From: Chondrocystis sp. NIES-4102 | GTDB taxonomy: Bacteria > Cyanobacteriota > Cyanobacteriia > Cyanobacteriales > Xenococcaceae | Length of the DNA: 64,000 nucleotides | Direction: 5' to 3' | NCBI GenBank assembly: GCA_002368355.1 | Contig: AP018281.1 | Location: 62,001 to 126,000 of the forward strand | In this document: in pieces, positions 9,274 to 17,666 of the stretch | How positions within the stretch are numbered: position 1 is the first letter of the stretch | Layout: each line of letters starts with the position of its first letter | Notes under the pieces: model-generated | Seen by the model: the letters and a program-made list of their open reading frames with translations, nothing else | Told to the model about the DNA's origin: nothing | Database searches by the model: none | Program-made: the position numbers and the translations under genes

Positions 9274-10038
9274 CTAAACTTCCTCAATGCTAAGAATTTT
9301 TGCACCAGTGCGATGCAAGTTTTTAATCTTGGCATTTAGCTGTTGGTAACTAACCTCGTAAGTTTGATTGCTTAAACGGTTGAGAGAACCCACACTAGCT
9401 TTAGTTGCTTTGATGCGGAAGCGTTTATTATTAGCTCCTGGAGTTTTGCCAGAACTTTTAGTAGGAAAGACAATAGGAGTAGCTTTATTAGCTGCTAAAT
9501 CTGAAATTAGTTTAGCTTTATTAGTCAGGTTGTCGCTGCTTGCATAACCACGATAAAGGGCGTAAGTACGATTAAAACCTACATTTAGTATGCTACGTTG
9601 ATTACTTTCTGTTCTGGGACAAGGAACTATATTTTCACCGAAAGCATTGATGTATTCATCACTATCTATATAGGAATCAATCTCTGCTTCGTAACCAAAG
9701 TTGTTATAAATCTGTACGTGCTGGGAGATTTCTGCTTGATCTAAAGGCGCACGTCCTAAAAAATGTTTGCAGTTCATCTCAATAAAGCGATACTGGGAAG
9801 AACGCTCAAAAAACAAAGAGCGATACAGTTCTGATTGACCGATCGCCCTTACAAAGCCACGTACTGTAATGTCGCCATTCCTGAGTAAGGATTCTGCATT
9901 ACTGAGGCGATCGCCTTCTAAGAGGTAAGCATTACCTAATACTTGGGTATAAGCAGTACGAATAACGATATCTAAATCTTGCTGTGCTTGACGTTCCTTT
10001 AATTCTACTGGACGTACATCAGTTATCCATAAGGACAT
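9274..10038 (-). CDS. cpeD: phycoerythrin-associated rod linker
   Basis: Phycobilisome rod linker (254 aa). The N-terminal PBS-linker domain (about residues 20-160) shows AYTQVLGNAYL, FVRAIGQSELYRSLFF, RFIEMNCKHFLGRAPLDQAE and IDSYIDSDEYINAFGENIVP. A CpcD-like domain is at the C-terminus (about 205-254, FRIKATKASVGSLNRLSNQTYEVSYQQL). Linkers of this form sit inside hexamers and fix their order in the rod. A Shine-Dalgarno TAGGAG precedes the ATG. It is second in the operon, so the name cpeD rests on gene order as much as on sequence. Confidence 0.85.
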   Translation of the reverse strand: MSLWITDVRPVELKERQAQQDLDIVIRTAYTQVLGNAYLLEGDRLSNAESLLRNGDITVRGFVRAIGQSELYRSLFFERSSQYRFIEMNCKHFLGRAPLDQAEISQHVQIYNNFGYEAEIDSYIDSDEYINAFGENIVPCPRTESNQRSILNVGFNRTYALYRGYASSDNLTNKAKLISDLAANKATPIVFPTKSSGKTPGANNKRFRIKATKASVGSLNRLSNQTYEVSYQQLNAKIKNLHRTGAKILSIEEV

Positions 10039-10079
10039 GATATTTTTCTCCTAAATTGCAATTAGTTAAGTTTTAAAAA

Positions 10080-10139
10080 TTAATTAATCTTAGTTGCACT
10101 AGTAATTTTTGCCCTGGGTTTAGTATTAACTACACTCAT
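10080..10139 (-). CDS. 19-codon ORF with strong ribosome binding site between cpeC and cpeD
   Basis: ATG to TAA frame encoding MSVVNTKPRAKITSATKIN, preceded by AGGAGAG at a good distance. It lies just downstream of the intercistronic hairpin and 41 bases upstream of cpeD. The strong Shine-Dalgarno argues that it is translated. It could act as a translational coupling or leader peptide for cpeD, or be the remnant of a lost linker gene. No homologue is known to me. Confidence 0.35.
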   Translation of the reverse strand: MSVVNTKPRAKITSATKIN

Positions 10140-10190
10140 GTCTGGTCTCTCCTGAATTAAGATTGCTTTATTTAAATAGGCAATCAGCGA

Positions 10191-10227
10191 TCGGGAATAT
10201 TCCTTATTTCAGGCTTGCTATTCCCGA
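10191..10227 (-). promoter_or_regulatory. intercistronic stem-loop between cpeC and cpeD
   Basis: Perfect 9-bp inverted repeat TCGGGAATA/TATTCCCGA with a 19-base loop, about 40 bases after the cpeC stop. There is no T-tract after it on the minus strand, so full intrinsic termination is unlikely. A role as an RNA-stabilising or partial-termination element that sets the linker ratio is more plausible. Confidence 0.6.
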
Positions 10228-10268
10228 CTTCTGTTATTTAAGGGCGATTACTTTTTTTGAGTGCAACT

Positions 10269-11147
10269 TTAATTAACAACAGTAATACTTGCTATTTTGC
10301 CACCTTGCTTGTGAATACGTTGGTATTCTTGAGATAGCTGCTCATAAGGTACAAGGTAGACCTTATTACTACGACGGAAGCGAGATACACGATTAACTGC
10401 CCCTGGAGAGGAATATCCTGTTACCTCAAGACGATAAATTTTACCGTTTTCTCCTGCACCAGCACCTTGACGAGTACGCGCACCCAAAGGTGGTTCTTGG
10501 AACGACCAACCATTACCCGCAGCACCACCAGAAGGAGGAACTATAGCAATAGGTGTACCTTGAATTACATTTTTATTTAAAACAGGAGATTTACCCGCCA
10601 AACTGCCTTTAAAATCGCTAGAAGCAGCACCACGTGTTAAAGCAAACATATGGGTAAATTCCACCATTGTTTGACCTGGGCGACTCTTATATCCACGGTA
10701 GAAAGGTACAATGTTTTCTCCGTAAGCTTCTTGATATTCATCACTATCTAAATAAGAATCTATCTCTGCTTCCCAGCCACCCTCATCGAGGATAGCACTG
10801 TGAGCTTTCATTTCATCATAATCATTGGGCGCACGACCAAGAAAATGTTTGAAGTTTAGTTCTATGAAACGGTAGCGAGGACTAGTTTCAAAGAAACGGG
10901 ATATATAAGCGTTAGATTTGCCAATTGCTCTGACGAATTCTCTAACACTTAACTGTCCTGATTTGAATTGTGATTCAGGAATTGTAGCCCTTTCGCTTTC
11001 CATGACGTAAGCGTTTCCTAGTACCTGTCGATAGACTGCACGAATAATGCTTTCTAACTCAGATTCGCCTTGACCTGGTACTCTTTCAAAAGGGGCGGTA
11101 TCCTCAAATAGAGCGACACCTAATTCGGATGCTGGTCCAAAAGTCAT
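10269..11147 (-). CDS. cpeC: phycoerythrin-associated rod linker
   Basis: Rod linker (292 aa) with an N-terminal PBS-linker domain (about residues 25-170: IIRAVYRQVLGNAYVMESERA, FVRAIGKSNAYISRFF, RFIELNFKHFLGRAPNDYDE, SYLDSDEYQEAYGENIVPFYRGY). A Gly/Pro-rich hinge follows (GGAAGNGWSFQEPPLGAR), then a C-terminal CpcD domain (YRLEVTGYSSPG to GKIASITVV). It is the promoter-proximal gene of the minus-strand phycoerythrin linker/lyase operon, matching cpeC of cpeCDESTR. The 718-bp region upstream should hold the light-colour-regulated promoter. Confidence 0.87.
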   Translation of the reverse strand: MTFGPASELGVALFEDTAPFERVPGQGESELESIIRAVYRQVLGNAYVMESERATIPESQFKSGQLSVREFVRAIGKSNAYISRFFETSPRYRFIELNFKHFLGRAPNDYDEMKAHSAILDEGGWEAEIDSYLDSDEYQEAYGENIVPFYRGYKSRPGQTMVEFTHMFALTRGAASSDFKGSLAGKSPVLNKNVIQGTPIAIVPPSGGAAGNGWSFQEPPLGARTRQGAGAGENGKIYRLEVTGYSSPGAVNRVSRFRRSNKVYLVPYEQLSQEYQRIHKQGGKIASITVVN

Positions 11148-11865
11148 CTAAAAGATCTCCTTGTTAGGAATTAATTTTTCATAGGTTAACTATGTTAGTA
11201 AAGTATTTCATGATTAATTAGAGTTACTCTAATTTTCTCCTGCATATACTTTATTTATGAGTTGTAGATAAACACATTAACTAAAGGCGCGATCGCGAAT
11301 TGCTTTAGCTACTACTTGCCATAGTTTAATTACTCTATTGCGGTTGCAACTTGATTACCTAATTCATTCAATAGCAAGGATAATGTAGCGAGATATTGAC
11401 AGTTATGAATGCTGAGTATTTCACCACCTTATAGTCACTATCTTTAGAATTAAGTTTAATCAGTTTTATTGTAAATATTTAAGGTTATTCGCTTATCTAT
11501 TTAGATAGCTGCAACCCAAGCTTTATGCACTGTTATTGATAAATAGTGCAGCTTTATTTTAAAAAGGTGTTGGATCAATTGTTATCTAAAATAGACCACA
11601 TATTATTTGATCTTATATAACACCTAACGATAAATGTATTTCAACTTTGATTTATATAACTCAAAATCGCACTACACAGTCTATTTATACAATGCTGCCT
11701 GAACTGTTCTTTGCAAGTTTTGTAAAACTTAATGAGAATTATGTTAAAAATTATTAAGTTTTGCGGTTGTTCTATGAAGAGTGGGAGATTGCCAGGACAA
11801 TTATTAAAATGAACTTATTACTAAAGGATTTTGATTTTTTTGAGATCTAAATTTCTGTATTATAA
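11148..11865. other. 718-bp intergenic region upstream of cpeC
   Basis: No credible gene. It must contain the cpeC promoter and leader and the 3' flank of the lyase gene ending at 11866. Near 11724-11762 it holds a perfect 10-bp inverted repeat (AAAACTTAAT/ATTAAGTTTT). I could not identify a CpeR or RcaC binding site with confidence. Confidence 0.5.
11724..11762. repeat. 10-bp inverted repeat downstream of the second lyase gene
   Basis: AAAACTTAAT and its exact reverse complement ATTAAGTTTT, separated by 19 bases. It lies about 100 bases after the stop of the lyase gene on the minus strand. It could be a weak terminator or an operator. The minus-strand bases after it (ACAAAACTTGC) are not a T-tract. 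Confidence 0.5.
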
Positions 11866-12426
11866 TTATAGTAATTTTTGTTCTACGCCAAAACCAGCCA
11901 ACAAGACGGTTTCTAAGGGTTCTCTTGCTGCAGGTTTAGCATAATTAAGAATTTTACGGATACGCAAGGTGGGATTAATTAGGGTAATTGAATCTACAGA
12001 AACTACACGGGTATAATTAGTTGTCATCAGTAATTCGCGATTTTGACAATCAAAACGAAAATGCGAGACAATTGGTTTTGCTTCCTCATAGGCGCGATCG
12101 CGCAAATAATCTCCTTCTAAAACTGAACCTGCTTCTAATTTGGGTACAAACATTAAGTTAAGATTTTGCCTAACTTCTTCGCCTTTTTCCGAGATGGTAT
12201 AAAACCCTAAATTGAACCCAGGTAAGCTTTCTAGCTGGAGTTTTTCTAAATCTTCGTAAGCATTATCAGTCAAAACCTGAGTTTTTTGCTCGTTAGTTAA
12301 GGGTGCTACTTGAAAAGTGGTTTGCGATCGCTCTATTTCTTTATGAGTCAGATAGTGATAGGTGCGATCTGATTGCCAATTTCCTACACAGTCGGCAAAG
12401 AATTGTTCAAATATGGAATGATTCAT
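11866..12426 (-). CDS. CpcS/CpeS-family bilin lyase (CpcU/CpeU-like)
   Basis: 186-residue lipocalin-type lyase. It starts IFEQFFADCVGNWQSDRTYHYL (the family's FF...GxW.S.RT signature) and has the late strand VDSITLINPTLRIR corresponding to NPxLRxR of the family. It differs clearly from the cpeS product in this window and has the longer inner insertion of CpcU/CpeU-type proteins. It may act as a partner or a lyase for another subunit. Which bilin and subunit it serves cannot be read from the sequence. It is cotranscribed with the upstream 159-residue protein (9-base gap). Confidence 0.75.
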   Translation of the reverse strand: MNHSIFEQFFADCVGNWQSDRTYHYLTHKEIERSQTTFQVAPLTNEQKTQVLTDNAYEDLEKLQLESLPGFNLGFYTISEKGEEVRQNLNLMFVPKLEAGSVLEGDYLRDRAYEEAKPIVSHFRFDCQNRELLMTTNYTRVVSVDSITLINPTLRIRKILNYAKPAAREPLETVLLAGFGVEQKLL

Positions 12427-12435
12427 AAATTTTAA

Positions 12436-12915
12436 TTATTTATTTGTGCCTATTATTTCAATTTTAAAGACGCTATCGCTAGTTTTTGATGCGCTTAGGT
12501 TTTCCCAATTTATTTCGGCTAAAAAGATATCCGCTTGCTTGGTTTCTACTACATCTACTCCCCATTCTCCCATTTGTAAGGCTGTAGGGGAATTACTTAT
12601 GGCGATCGTACTTTTTCTTCCGCCTAAAATCAAAGTATCGCTATTTAATTGGGAGTCTGGATGTTGATTTTTTCTGTGGGTAGTTAATATTTCACCACAT
12701 ATCTGACCTATATTTTCAGGAGTAAACTTTTGTTGAGGAAAGATGATTTCTACTATCCAATGAGGGTTTTCTATCAAACTCACTGTCACATCTTTATTTT
12801 TAAACCCGTCAATAAATATTTGGGCAAATTCTTCACGTTTTAGTGCGGGAAGTTCATTATTGCGTAGATTAAAATTGTGAGAAAGTAACATTCTCTCGGT
12901 TGATTTATCGCTCAC
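12436..12915 (-). CDS. conserved hypothetical protein next to lyase (159 aa)
   Basis: Soluble protein with no signal peptide or membrane helix and mixed alpha/beta character (VTVSLIENPHWIVEIIFP, FLAEINW). It ends nine bases before the lyase gene on the same strand, so the two are very likely one transcript and it may have a role in phycobiliprotein maturation. That link is from context only. I do not recognise a domain. Confidence 0.6.
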   Translation of the reverse strand: MSDKSTERMLLSHNFNLRNNELPALKREEFAQIFIDGFKNKDVTVSLIENPHWIVEIIFPQQKFTPENIGQICGEILTTHRKNQHPDSQLNSDTLILGGRKSTIAISNSPTALQMGEWGVDVVETKQADIFLAEINWENLSASKTSDSVFKIEIIGTNK

Positions 12916-12975
12916 TATCTATATTTTATTTTTGGCAACTAATATTTTGATTTTAACTTATTTTGACTATATTTA

Positions 12976-14436
12976 ATGACTAATTCATTGGAAAATTTAA
13001 CTAATATAAATTGGCAACAATTAGCACAGTCATATCGTCGTAAATCTCAATCTTATCGCTTACGAGAAAAGAGAGAAAAATATCAGTTTAGTAAGCAAAA
13101 AATTCCTAGTTTTCCCCCAGATTTACACCTGAGAAAATATCAACAACAAGCAGTTGCTAATTGGCTTGAAAATAAAGGTAGGGGAACTTTAAAAATGGCT
13201 ACAGGTAGTGGTAAAACGATTATTGCCCTAGCGATCGCCTTGGAATTGTATCAACAAATTGGGTTAAAAGTATTATTAATAGTATGTCCTTATCGACACT
13301 TAGTAGTGCAATGGCAAAGGGAATGTGAAAAATTCAATCTTCACCCAATGATGGCGATGAATCGAGTTGAAAACTGGCAAGGTGAATTAGCTAACAATCT
13401 CTACAATTTAACTACTAATTCCCAAAATTTTCTCACAATTATTACTACAAATTCTACTTTAATCAGTGTAGGTTTTCAATCCCAGTTAAAATATTTTCCA
13501 CCTAAAACTTTAATTGTGGGTGATGAGGCGCATAATTTAGGTTCAACTCGTTTAAAATCATCTTTACCTCGTAACATAGGCTTACGTTTAGCACTTACCG
13601 CTACCCCTGAAAGACAATATGACGAAATAGGAACAGAAGCGATGTTAAACTATTTTGGTGGGATAATTGAGCCTGAATTTACTTTAGCTGATGCCATCGA
13701 GCAAGGAGCATTAGTACGATATTTATATTATCCAGTTTTTGTGGAATTGACTGCACCAGAAGCAGTTAGCTATGCTAATCTGACTAAGCGCATTGGCTGG
13801 ATTTTAAATAAAAACCCCAGTTTTGAAAATAACGAGACTTTAACTTCATTATTGACTAAGCGATCGCGTTTGATTGCCTCAGCAGCTAATAAGTTAAACT
13901 GTTTAAAGGAATTAATGCTGTCTCGCCTGGAAACTAGCCACACCTTATTTTATTGTGGAGACGGATATCTAAATAATTATAATGTTCGTCAAATTGATGC
14001 TGTTACTCGCCTATTAGGTCAAGAATTAGGATATCGTGTTAATACCTATACTACCCAAACCTCCATTGAAGAGCGAGAAAGTTTACGCCGTCAATTTGAA
14101 TTGGGAGAATTACAAGGGTTAGTAGCTATTCGTTGTTTAGATGAAGGTATAGATATTCCTGCTATCAAAACTGCGATTATTTTGGCAAGTAGTAGTAATC
14201 CTCGTCAATTTGTTCAACGTCGTGGCAGAATTTTACGCCCTTATCCTGGTAAAGATCAAGCAACTTTATTTGATACTATCGTTATTCCCCCTAATTTAGA
14301 GCGAGATATCTGGGAAGTTGAGAAAAATTTATTGCGTAAAGAATTATTGAGATTTATGACTTTTGCTCAATTAGCTGATAATTCTCAATTTGCTATACAG
14401 CAATTACTGCAACTTCAAGCCAGATATGATTTATAA
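12976..14436 (+). CDS. SF2 DEAH-box helicase (XPB/RadD-like)
   Basis: Superfamily 2 helicase (486 aa). Motif I is ATGSGKT (residues 75-81), motif II is DEAH, motif III is LTATPE, then DEGIDIP (motif V) and QRRGRILRP (motif VI). The DNA-binding entry LRKYQQQAVANWL resembles the XPB/type III restriction helicase group. Likely an ATP-driven DNA translocase in repair. It starts 61 bases from the divergent hypothetical gene, with the promoter in between. There is no restriction-modification or Cas gene nearby, so it appears chromosomal rather than part of a defence island. Confidence 0.85.
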   Translation: MTNSLENLTNINWQQLAQSYRRKSQSYRLREKREKYQFSKQKIPSFPPDLHLRKYQQQAVANWLENKGRGTLKMATGSGKTIIALAIALELYQQIGLKVLLIVCPYRHLVVQWQRECEKFNLHPMMAMNRVENWQGELANNLYNLTTNSQNFLTIITTNSTLISVGFQSQLKYFPPKTLIVGDEAHNLGSTRLKSSLPRNIGLRLALTATPERQYDEIGTEAMLNYFGGIIEPEFTLADAIEQGALVRYLYYPVFVELTAPEAVSYANLTKRIGWILNKNPSFENNETLTSLLTKRSRLIASAANKLNCLKELMLSRLETSHTLFYCGDGYLNNYNVRQIDAVTRLLGQELGYRVNTYTTQTSIEERESLRRQFELGELQGLVAIRCLDEGIDIPAIKTAIILASSSNPRQFVQRRGRILRPYPGKDQATLFDTIVIPPNLERDIWEVEKNLLRKELLRFMTFAQLADNSQFAIQQLLQLQARYDL

Positions 14437-14454
14437 GCTTGCTTAATTAAATGG

Positions 14455-14946
14455 TTAACCTATTGCATAAGGCTGCACACCAGAAGTATTAACATTCTTT
14501 AGTAGGGTGGCGATGCTTTTACCCGATATCGGCTCAATCCAATCTGCTGCAATTTCAGCTAAAGGTACAAGTACAAAACCCCGTTGTGTCATTCTAGGGT
14601 GGGGTATGGTTAAATGAGGTAAATTTAAAACTAAATCCCCATATAATAGTAAATCGAGATCTAAAGTTCTAGGTTGCATTGTTCCTTTATCGACTCTGCC
14701 AAATTGAATTTCAGTAGCTTGTAAAATAGCTAATAAATCATCAGGGGTTTGATCGACAGACAATAAAGCACAACCATTGAGATAATCTGGCTGAGGTGTT
14801 GGAGTATCTTGGGGTTTAGTTTGATACCAGTTAGAAGTATTCTCAAGAGTGATACCAGGAATTTTGCCCAATGCAGTCAAAGAATCCTCCAGAATATTAA
14901 GAGAGTTTCCCTGATTACTACCTAAAGCGATCGCGCATTTAACCAT
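14455..14946 (-). CDS. folK: 6-hydroxymethyl-7,8-dihydropterin pyrophosphokinase
   Basis: HPPK (163 aa) transfers pyrophosphate from ATP to 6-hydroxymethyl-dihydropterin in folate synthesis. Hallmarks are the start CAIALGSNQGN, the NWYQTKPQ and PDYLNGCALL segments, and PRTLDLDLLLYGD followed by LTIPHPRMTQRGFVLVPLAEIA. The length is normal for a monofunctional enzyme. No other folate gene is adjacent; the 3' end faces the helicase gene, 18 bases apart. Confidence 0.95.
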   Translation of the reverse strand: MVKCAIALGSNQGNSLNILEDSLTALGKIPGITLENTSNWYQTKPQDTPTPQPDYLNGCALLSVDQTPDDLLAILQATEIQFGRVDKGTMQPRTLDLDLLLYGDLVLNLPHLTIPHPRMTQRGFVLVPLAEIAADWIEPISGKSIATLLKNVNTSGVQPYAIG

Positions 14947-15085
14947 TATTACTTTTTGTATAGATAAATAACTGTATTAAGATTCAATTTAAATTTTAAC
15001 GGGGAAATCTCAACAGGATTTGGTAATAGTATTGTTAACAGCTTACAATTTAAGATCCAATAGCAGTATACTACGATTTATAATT

Positions 15086-15193
15086 ATGCCTGACGATATA
15101 ATTCCTTTCCTAGTAGGAGTAGGTTTATTAATTACCTATCTAATTTTTTCCGCAGCTACAGAAATGGGAACAAAATTACCCTGGAAAAAGTAA
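15086..15193 (+). CDS. small one-helix membrane protein (35 aa)
   Basis: A short frame, PDDIIPFLVGVGLLITYLIFSA then TEMGTKLPWKK, with one clear membrane helix and a basic C-terminus. It ends 46 bases before the metal permease gene on the same strand, so it may be in the same transcript. It has the size and form of small cyanobacterial subunit proteins, but I do not recognise it. Confidence 0.45.
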   Translation: MPDDIIPFLVGVGLLITYLIFSAATEMGTKLPWKK

Positions 15194-15239
15194 TACACTG
15201 AGGCTAGATATTCAATCAAGATAATTAAAACCAGCAATA

Positions 15240-16142
15240 ATGTTAGAGACTATATTTGAACCATTACAATATGGCTTTATGCAGCGATCTTTGATAGTAG
15301 CTATTACTGTCGGGGTAATTTGTGCTGTGGTAGGGAGTTATTTAATGGTACAAAGATTAGCATTATTAGGAGATGCAATCAGTCATTCCGTTTTACCAGG
15401 ATTAGCGATCGCCTATATTATTGATGCTAATATTTTCCTCGGTGCATTTATTGCAGGAATCATTAGCACTATTTTAATTAATTTAATTGCGACTCAATCC
15501 AATATCAAAGAAGATACAGCAATGGGAATTGTCTTCTCTGCCTTTTTTGCTTTGGGAATTACTTTAATTACGGTGGTGCAGAAAGATAATAAGATTGATC
15601 TCAATCATTTTTTATTTGGGAATATCTTAGCTGTTAATGGCAATGATGTTAGAGACACCCTAATTATTGCTGGGATAGTCTTGAGTGTTGTCATTCTATT
15701 TTACAAGGAATTATTATTCTATACCTTTGATAAACTAGGGGCGCAAGCTGTTGGTTTACCAGTAGCTCTACTTGATTTAGGATTAATGATTTTAATTGGT
15801 TTAACTATTGTCGCTTCTCTCAAAGCAGTGGGAGTGGTTTTAGTTTTATCTTTATTAATCACCCCTTCAGCTTCTGCTTACCTTCTAGTTAGCCGTTTAC
15901 ATTTAGTTATGCTTTTAGGCGTAGCAATTGGCGTGTTTTCCAGCATTACAGGAATGTATCTCAGCTATAACTATAATCTGCCTTCTGGTGCTGCGATCGT
16001 TTTAGTTGCTTCTGGTATATTTGTTCTGACTCTACTGTTTAGCCCTAGTCAAGGATTATTAACCAACCCGAGTTTTAACTGGGGAAGCTCACCTATAATT
16101 AAGGAGTTAAAAAGCTTAACATCAAAAAGAAATAGATCTTAA
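15240..16142 (+). CDS. metal ABC transporter permease (MntB/ZnuB family)
   Basis: Integral membrane permease (300 aa, about 8-9 helices) of the ABC-3 family for Mn or Zn uptake. Family blocks are GDAISHSVLPG, EDTAMGIVFSAFFALG, and the late DLGLMILIGLTIVASLKAVGVVLVLSLLITP with PSASAYLL. It normally works with an ATPase and a periplasmic binding lipoprotein, neither of which is next to it here, so its partners must be encoded elsewhere. The sequence is closer to the MntB-like cyanobacterial permeases, but metal choice cannot be fixed from it. Confidence 0.85.
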   Translation: MLETIFEPLQYGFMQRSLIVAITVGVICAVVGSYLMVQRLALLGDAISHSVLPGLAIAYIIDANIFLGAFIAGIISTILINLIATQSNIKEDTAMGIVFSAFFALGITLITVVQKDNKIDLNHFLFGNILAVNGNDVRDTLIIAGIVLSVVILFYKELLFYTFDKLGAQAVGLPVALLDLGLMILIGLTIVASLKAVGVVLVLSLLITPSASAYLLVSRLHLVMLLGVAIGVFSSITGMYLSYNYNLPSGAAIVLVASGIFVLTLLFSPSQGLLTNPSFNWGSSPIIKELKSLTSKRNRS

Positions 16143-16145
16143 ATA

Positions 16146-16628
16146 CTATTGGTTAAGACAATAAGCGTTAATTTGTTTAATTAAACCTCTTTGCATTTCC
16201 CCTGCTTTTTTCGCTTCGTCGCGGGCGGTTTCTAGAGCCTCAAGATTTTCACTTTCCCTAGCTTGCACTGCATCATAAGTAGCTTGAGAGTAAATGCGGT
16301 AGATATTAATCAACTGATTTTGATAGCTAATCAATTCACTATCATTAATATGTAAACCCTTAATTTGTTCTGCTGCTTGGTTTAGCATACTAGCAGATTC
16401 TAACCAACTTTTAGTAGCTACAGCTTGTTGATTATTACTATAGCTAACATTGTTGCTACTTTCTTTCACTCCTTGAGCGATGCGGAAAATTTGCTCACAC
16501 TGAGTCAAACGACTTTCACCACAGCTTGAAAGTAATAAGCTTAAAACAATTCCCAACCAGATCAATTGATGCCTATGTATTTTTTTATCGTTATTTAGAC
16601 ACTGATTGACCTGTTTAGAAAGTAACAT
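16146..16628 (-). CDS. probable lipoprotein, hypothetical (160 aa)
   Basis: The N-terminal region has a hydrophobic segment (WLGIVLSLLLSSC) ending in a lipobox-like LLSSC with Cys36, so the mature protein would be lipid-anchored from residue 36. The long pre-signal region suggests the true start may be internal. The mature part is helical and Gln/Ala/Glu-rich (ESENLEALETARDEAKKAGEM). It faces the permease tail to tail, three bases apart. No recognised domain. Confidence 0.65.
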   Translation of the reverse strand: MLLSKQVNQCLNNDKKIHRHQLIWLGIVLSLLLSSCGESRLTQCEQIFRIAQGVKESSNNVSYSNNQQAVATKSWLESASMLNQAAEQIKGLHINDSELISYQNQLINIYRIYSQATYDAVQARESENLEALETARDEAKKAGEMQRGLIKQINAYCLNQ

Positions 16629-16788
16629 CTGAATATAAGGAATTGAATACCCTAGGCAAAAAAAGTATTGCTATTATAAGATGCTAGCTGCCCTATAACT
16701 AAGTTAGTTGCAATAAATATTTTAAAGGGCAACTCAACTAGATACTTTGCAGCTTAACATCTAAAGCATCCTTTATTTAAATACAATA

Positions 16789-17178
16789 CTATTGACCAGT
16801 TAACTTTTTATCGTTAGTGCCAGTTACTTGTGGTAAACTTTCAGCAAAATAGTTATTGATAAAAGTATTGGCAAATGATAGTACAACAGGAGCAGCCAAG
16901 AAAGCAACTAAGCCTCCTACTTGAAATCCTGGTACTAATATAGAAGCCAACCAAAAACAAAAACCATTAACTACTAAGGTAAATCCACCCAAGGTTAAAA
17001 GATTTACAGGCAAAGAAAGTACTGATAATATTGGTCTAATACCACTATTTACAGCACCAATAACTAAAGCAGCTACGATCGCAGCAGGAAAATTTGCTAA
17101 TTTAACTCCAGGAAAGATTATGTCAACTACCAAAAGACTAAGAGTAGTTGCTAATAGGGTTAAGAGTGTTCCTAACAT
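16789..17178 (-). CDS. phage holin 4_2-type membrane protein (YvlD-like)
   Basis: 129-residue protein with four hydrophobic helices and the family's internal block AVNSGIRPILSVLSLPVNLLTLGGFTLVVNGFCFWLAS. Members of this family (PF04020, the YvlD group) are small chromosomal membrane proteins despite the holin name, and no other phage gene is nearby. The function in cyanobacteria is unknown. Confidence 0.85.
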   Translation of the reverse strand: MLGTLLTLLATTLSLLVVDIIFPGVKLANFPAAIVAALVIGAVNSGIRPILSVLSLPVNLLTLGGFTLVVNGFCFWLASILVPGFQVGGLVAFLAAPVVLSFANTFINNYFAESLPQVTGTNDKKLTGQ

Positions 17179-17448
17179 TGTTGATGTTCTCCTGATATTT
17201 ATGGTTATTTTACTAAAAACTAACTCAGAGATTGTTCTCCAATTTTAATACATCCAATTATTTATTATTTCCCAAATATTGATAATAATGTCTCTCTTAA
17301 AAGATAGATTTTTCAAATATTTTTAGATAACAATAACAGTATAAACTATTTAGTTTATATCTCTCGATAGAAGACTAATTCAATAATTTTTGTCAATGTA
17401 TATAATTAAATGAAGATTTAACTGTCTATAAAACTAACAATAAAAATC

Positions 17449-17628
17449 ATGAAAATCATACAATTGCTTGCGTGTATTGTATTGCCTCCTCTAGGTGTGT
17501 TTTTAACAGTTGGTGTAAGTTCTGCCTTAATTATTAATATTCTTTTAACTATTTTAGGTTTTGTACCAGGGCTAATTCATGCACTCTGGATTTATACAAA
17601 ACAAGCAGAAAATCAAGCTAACGTTTAA
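17449..17628 (+). CDS. PMP3/YqaE-family small membrane proteolipid (59 aa)
   Basis: Two-helix hydrophobic protein with the diagnostic CIVLPPLGVFLTVG near the N-terminus and ILLTILGFVPGLIHALWI in the second helix. The PMP3 (YqaE/RCI2) family responds to salt, cold and membrane stress in plants, yeast and bacteria. The ATG follows an AT-rich leader. It stands alone between two minus-strand genes. Confidence 0.85.
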   Translation: MKIIQLLACIVLPPLGVFLTVGVSSALIINILLTILGFVPGLIHALWIYTKQAENQANV

Positions 17629-17666
17629 TAAAAATAAACAATCTAGATCTAAATGTAATCAATTAC

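Noticed and set aside
12976-14436. Possible defence-system helicase
   Set aside because: No nuclease, methylase or Cas gene is adjacent; the flanks are phycobilisome and folate genes.
16789-17178. Prophage holin
   Set aside because: Family name only; no other phage gene is near and the YvlD-like type is chromosomal.
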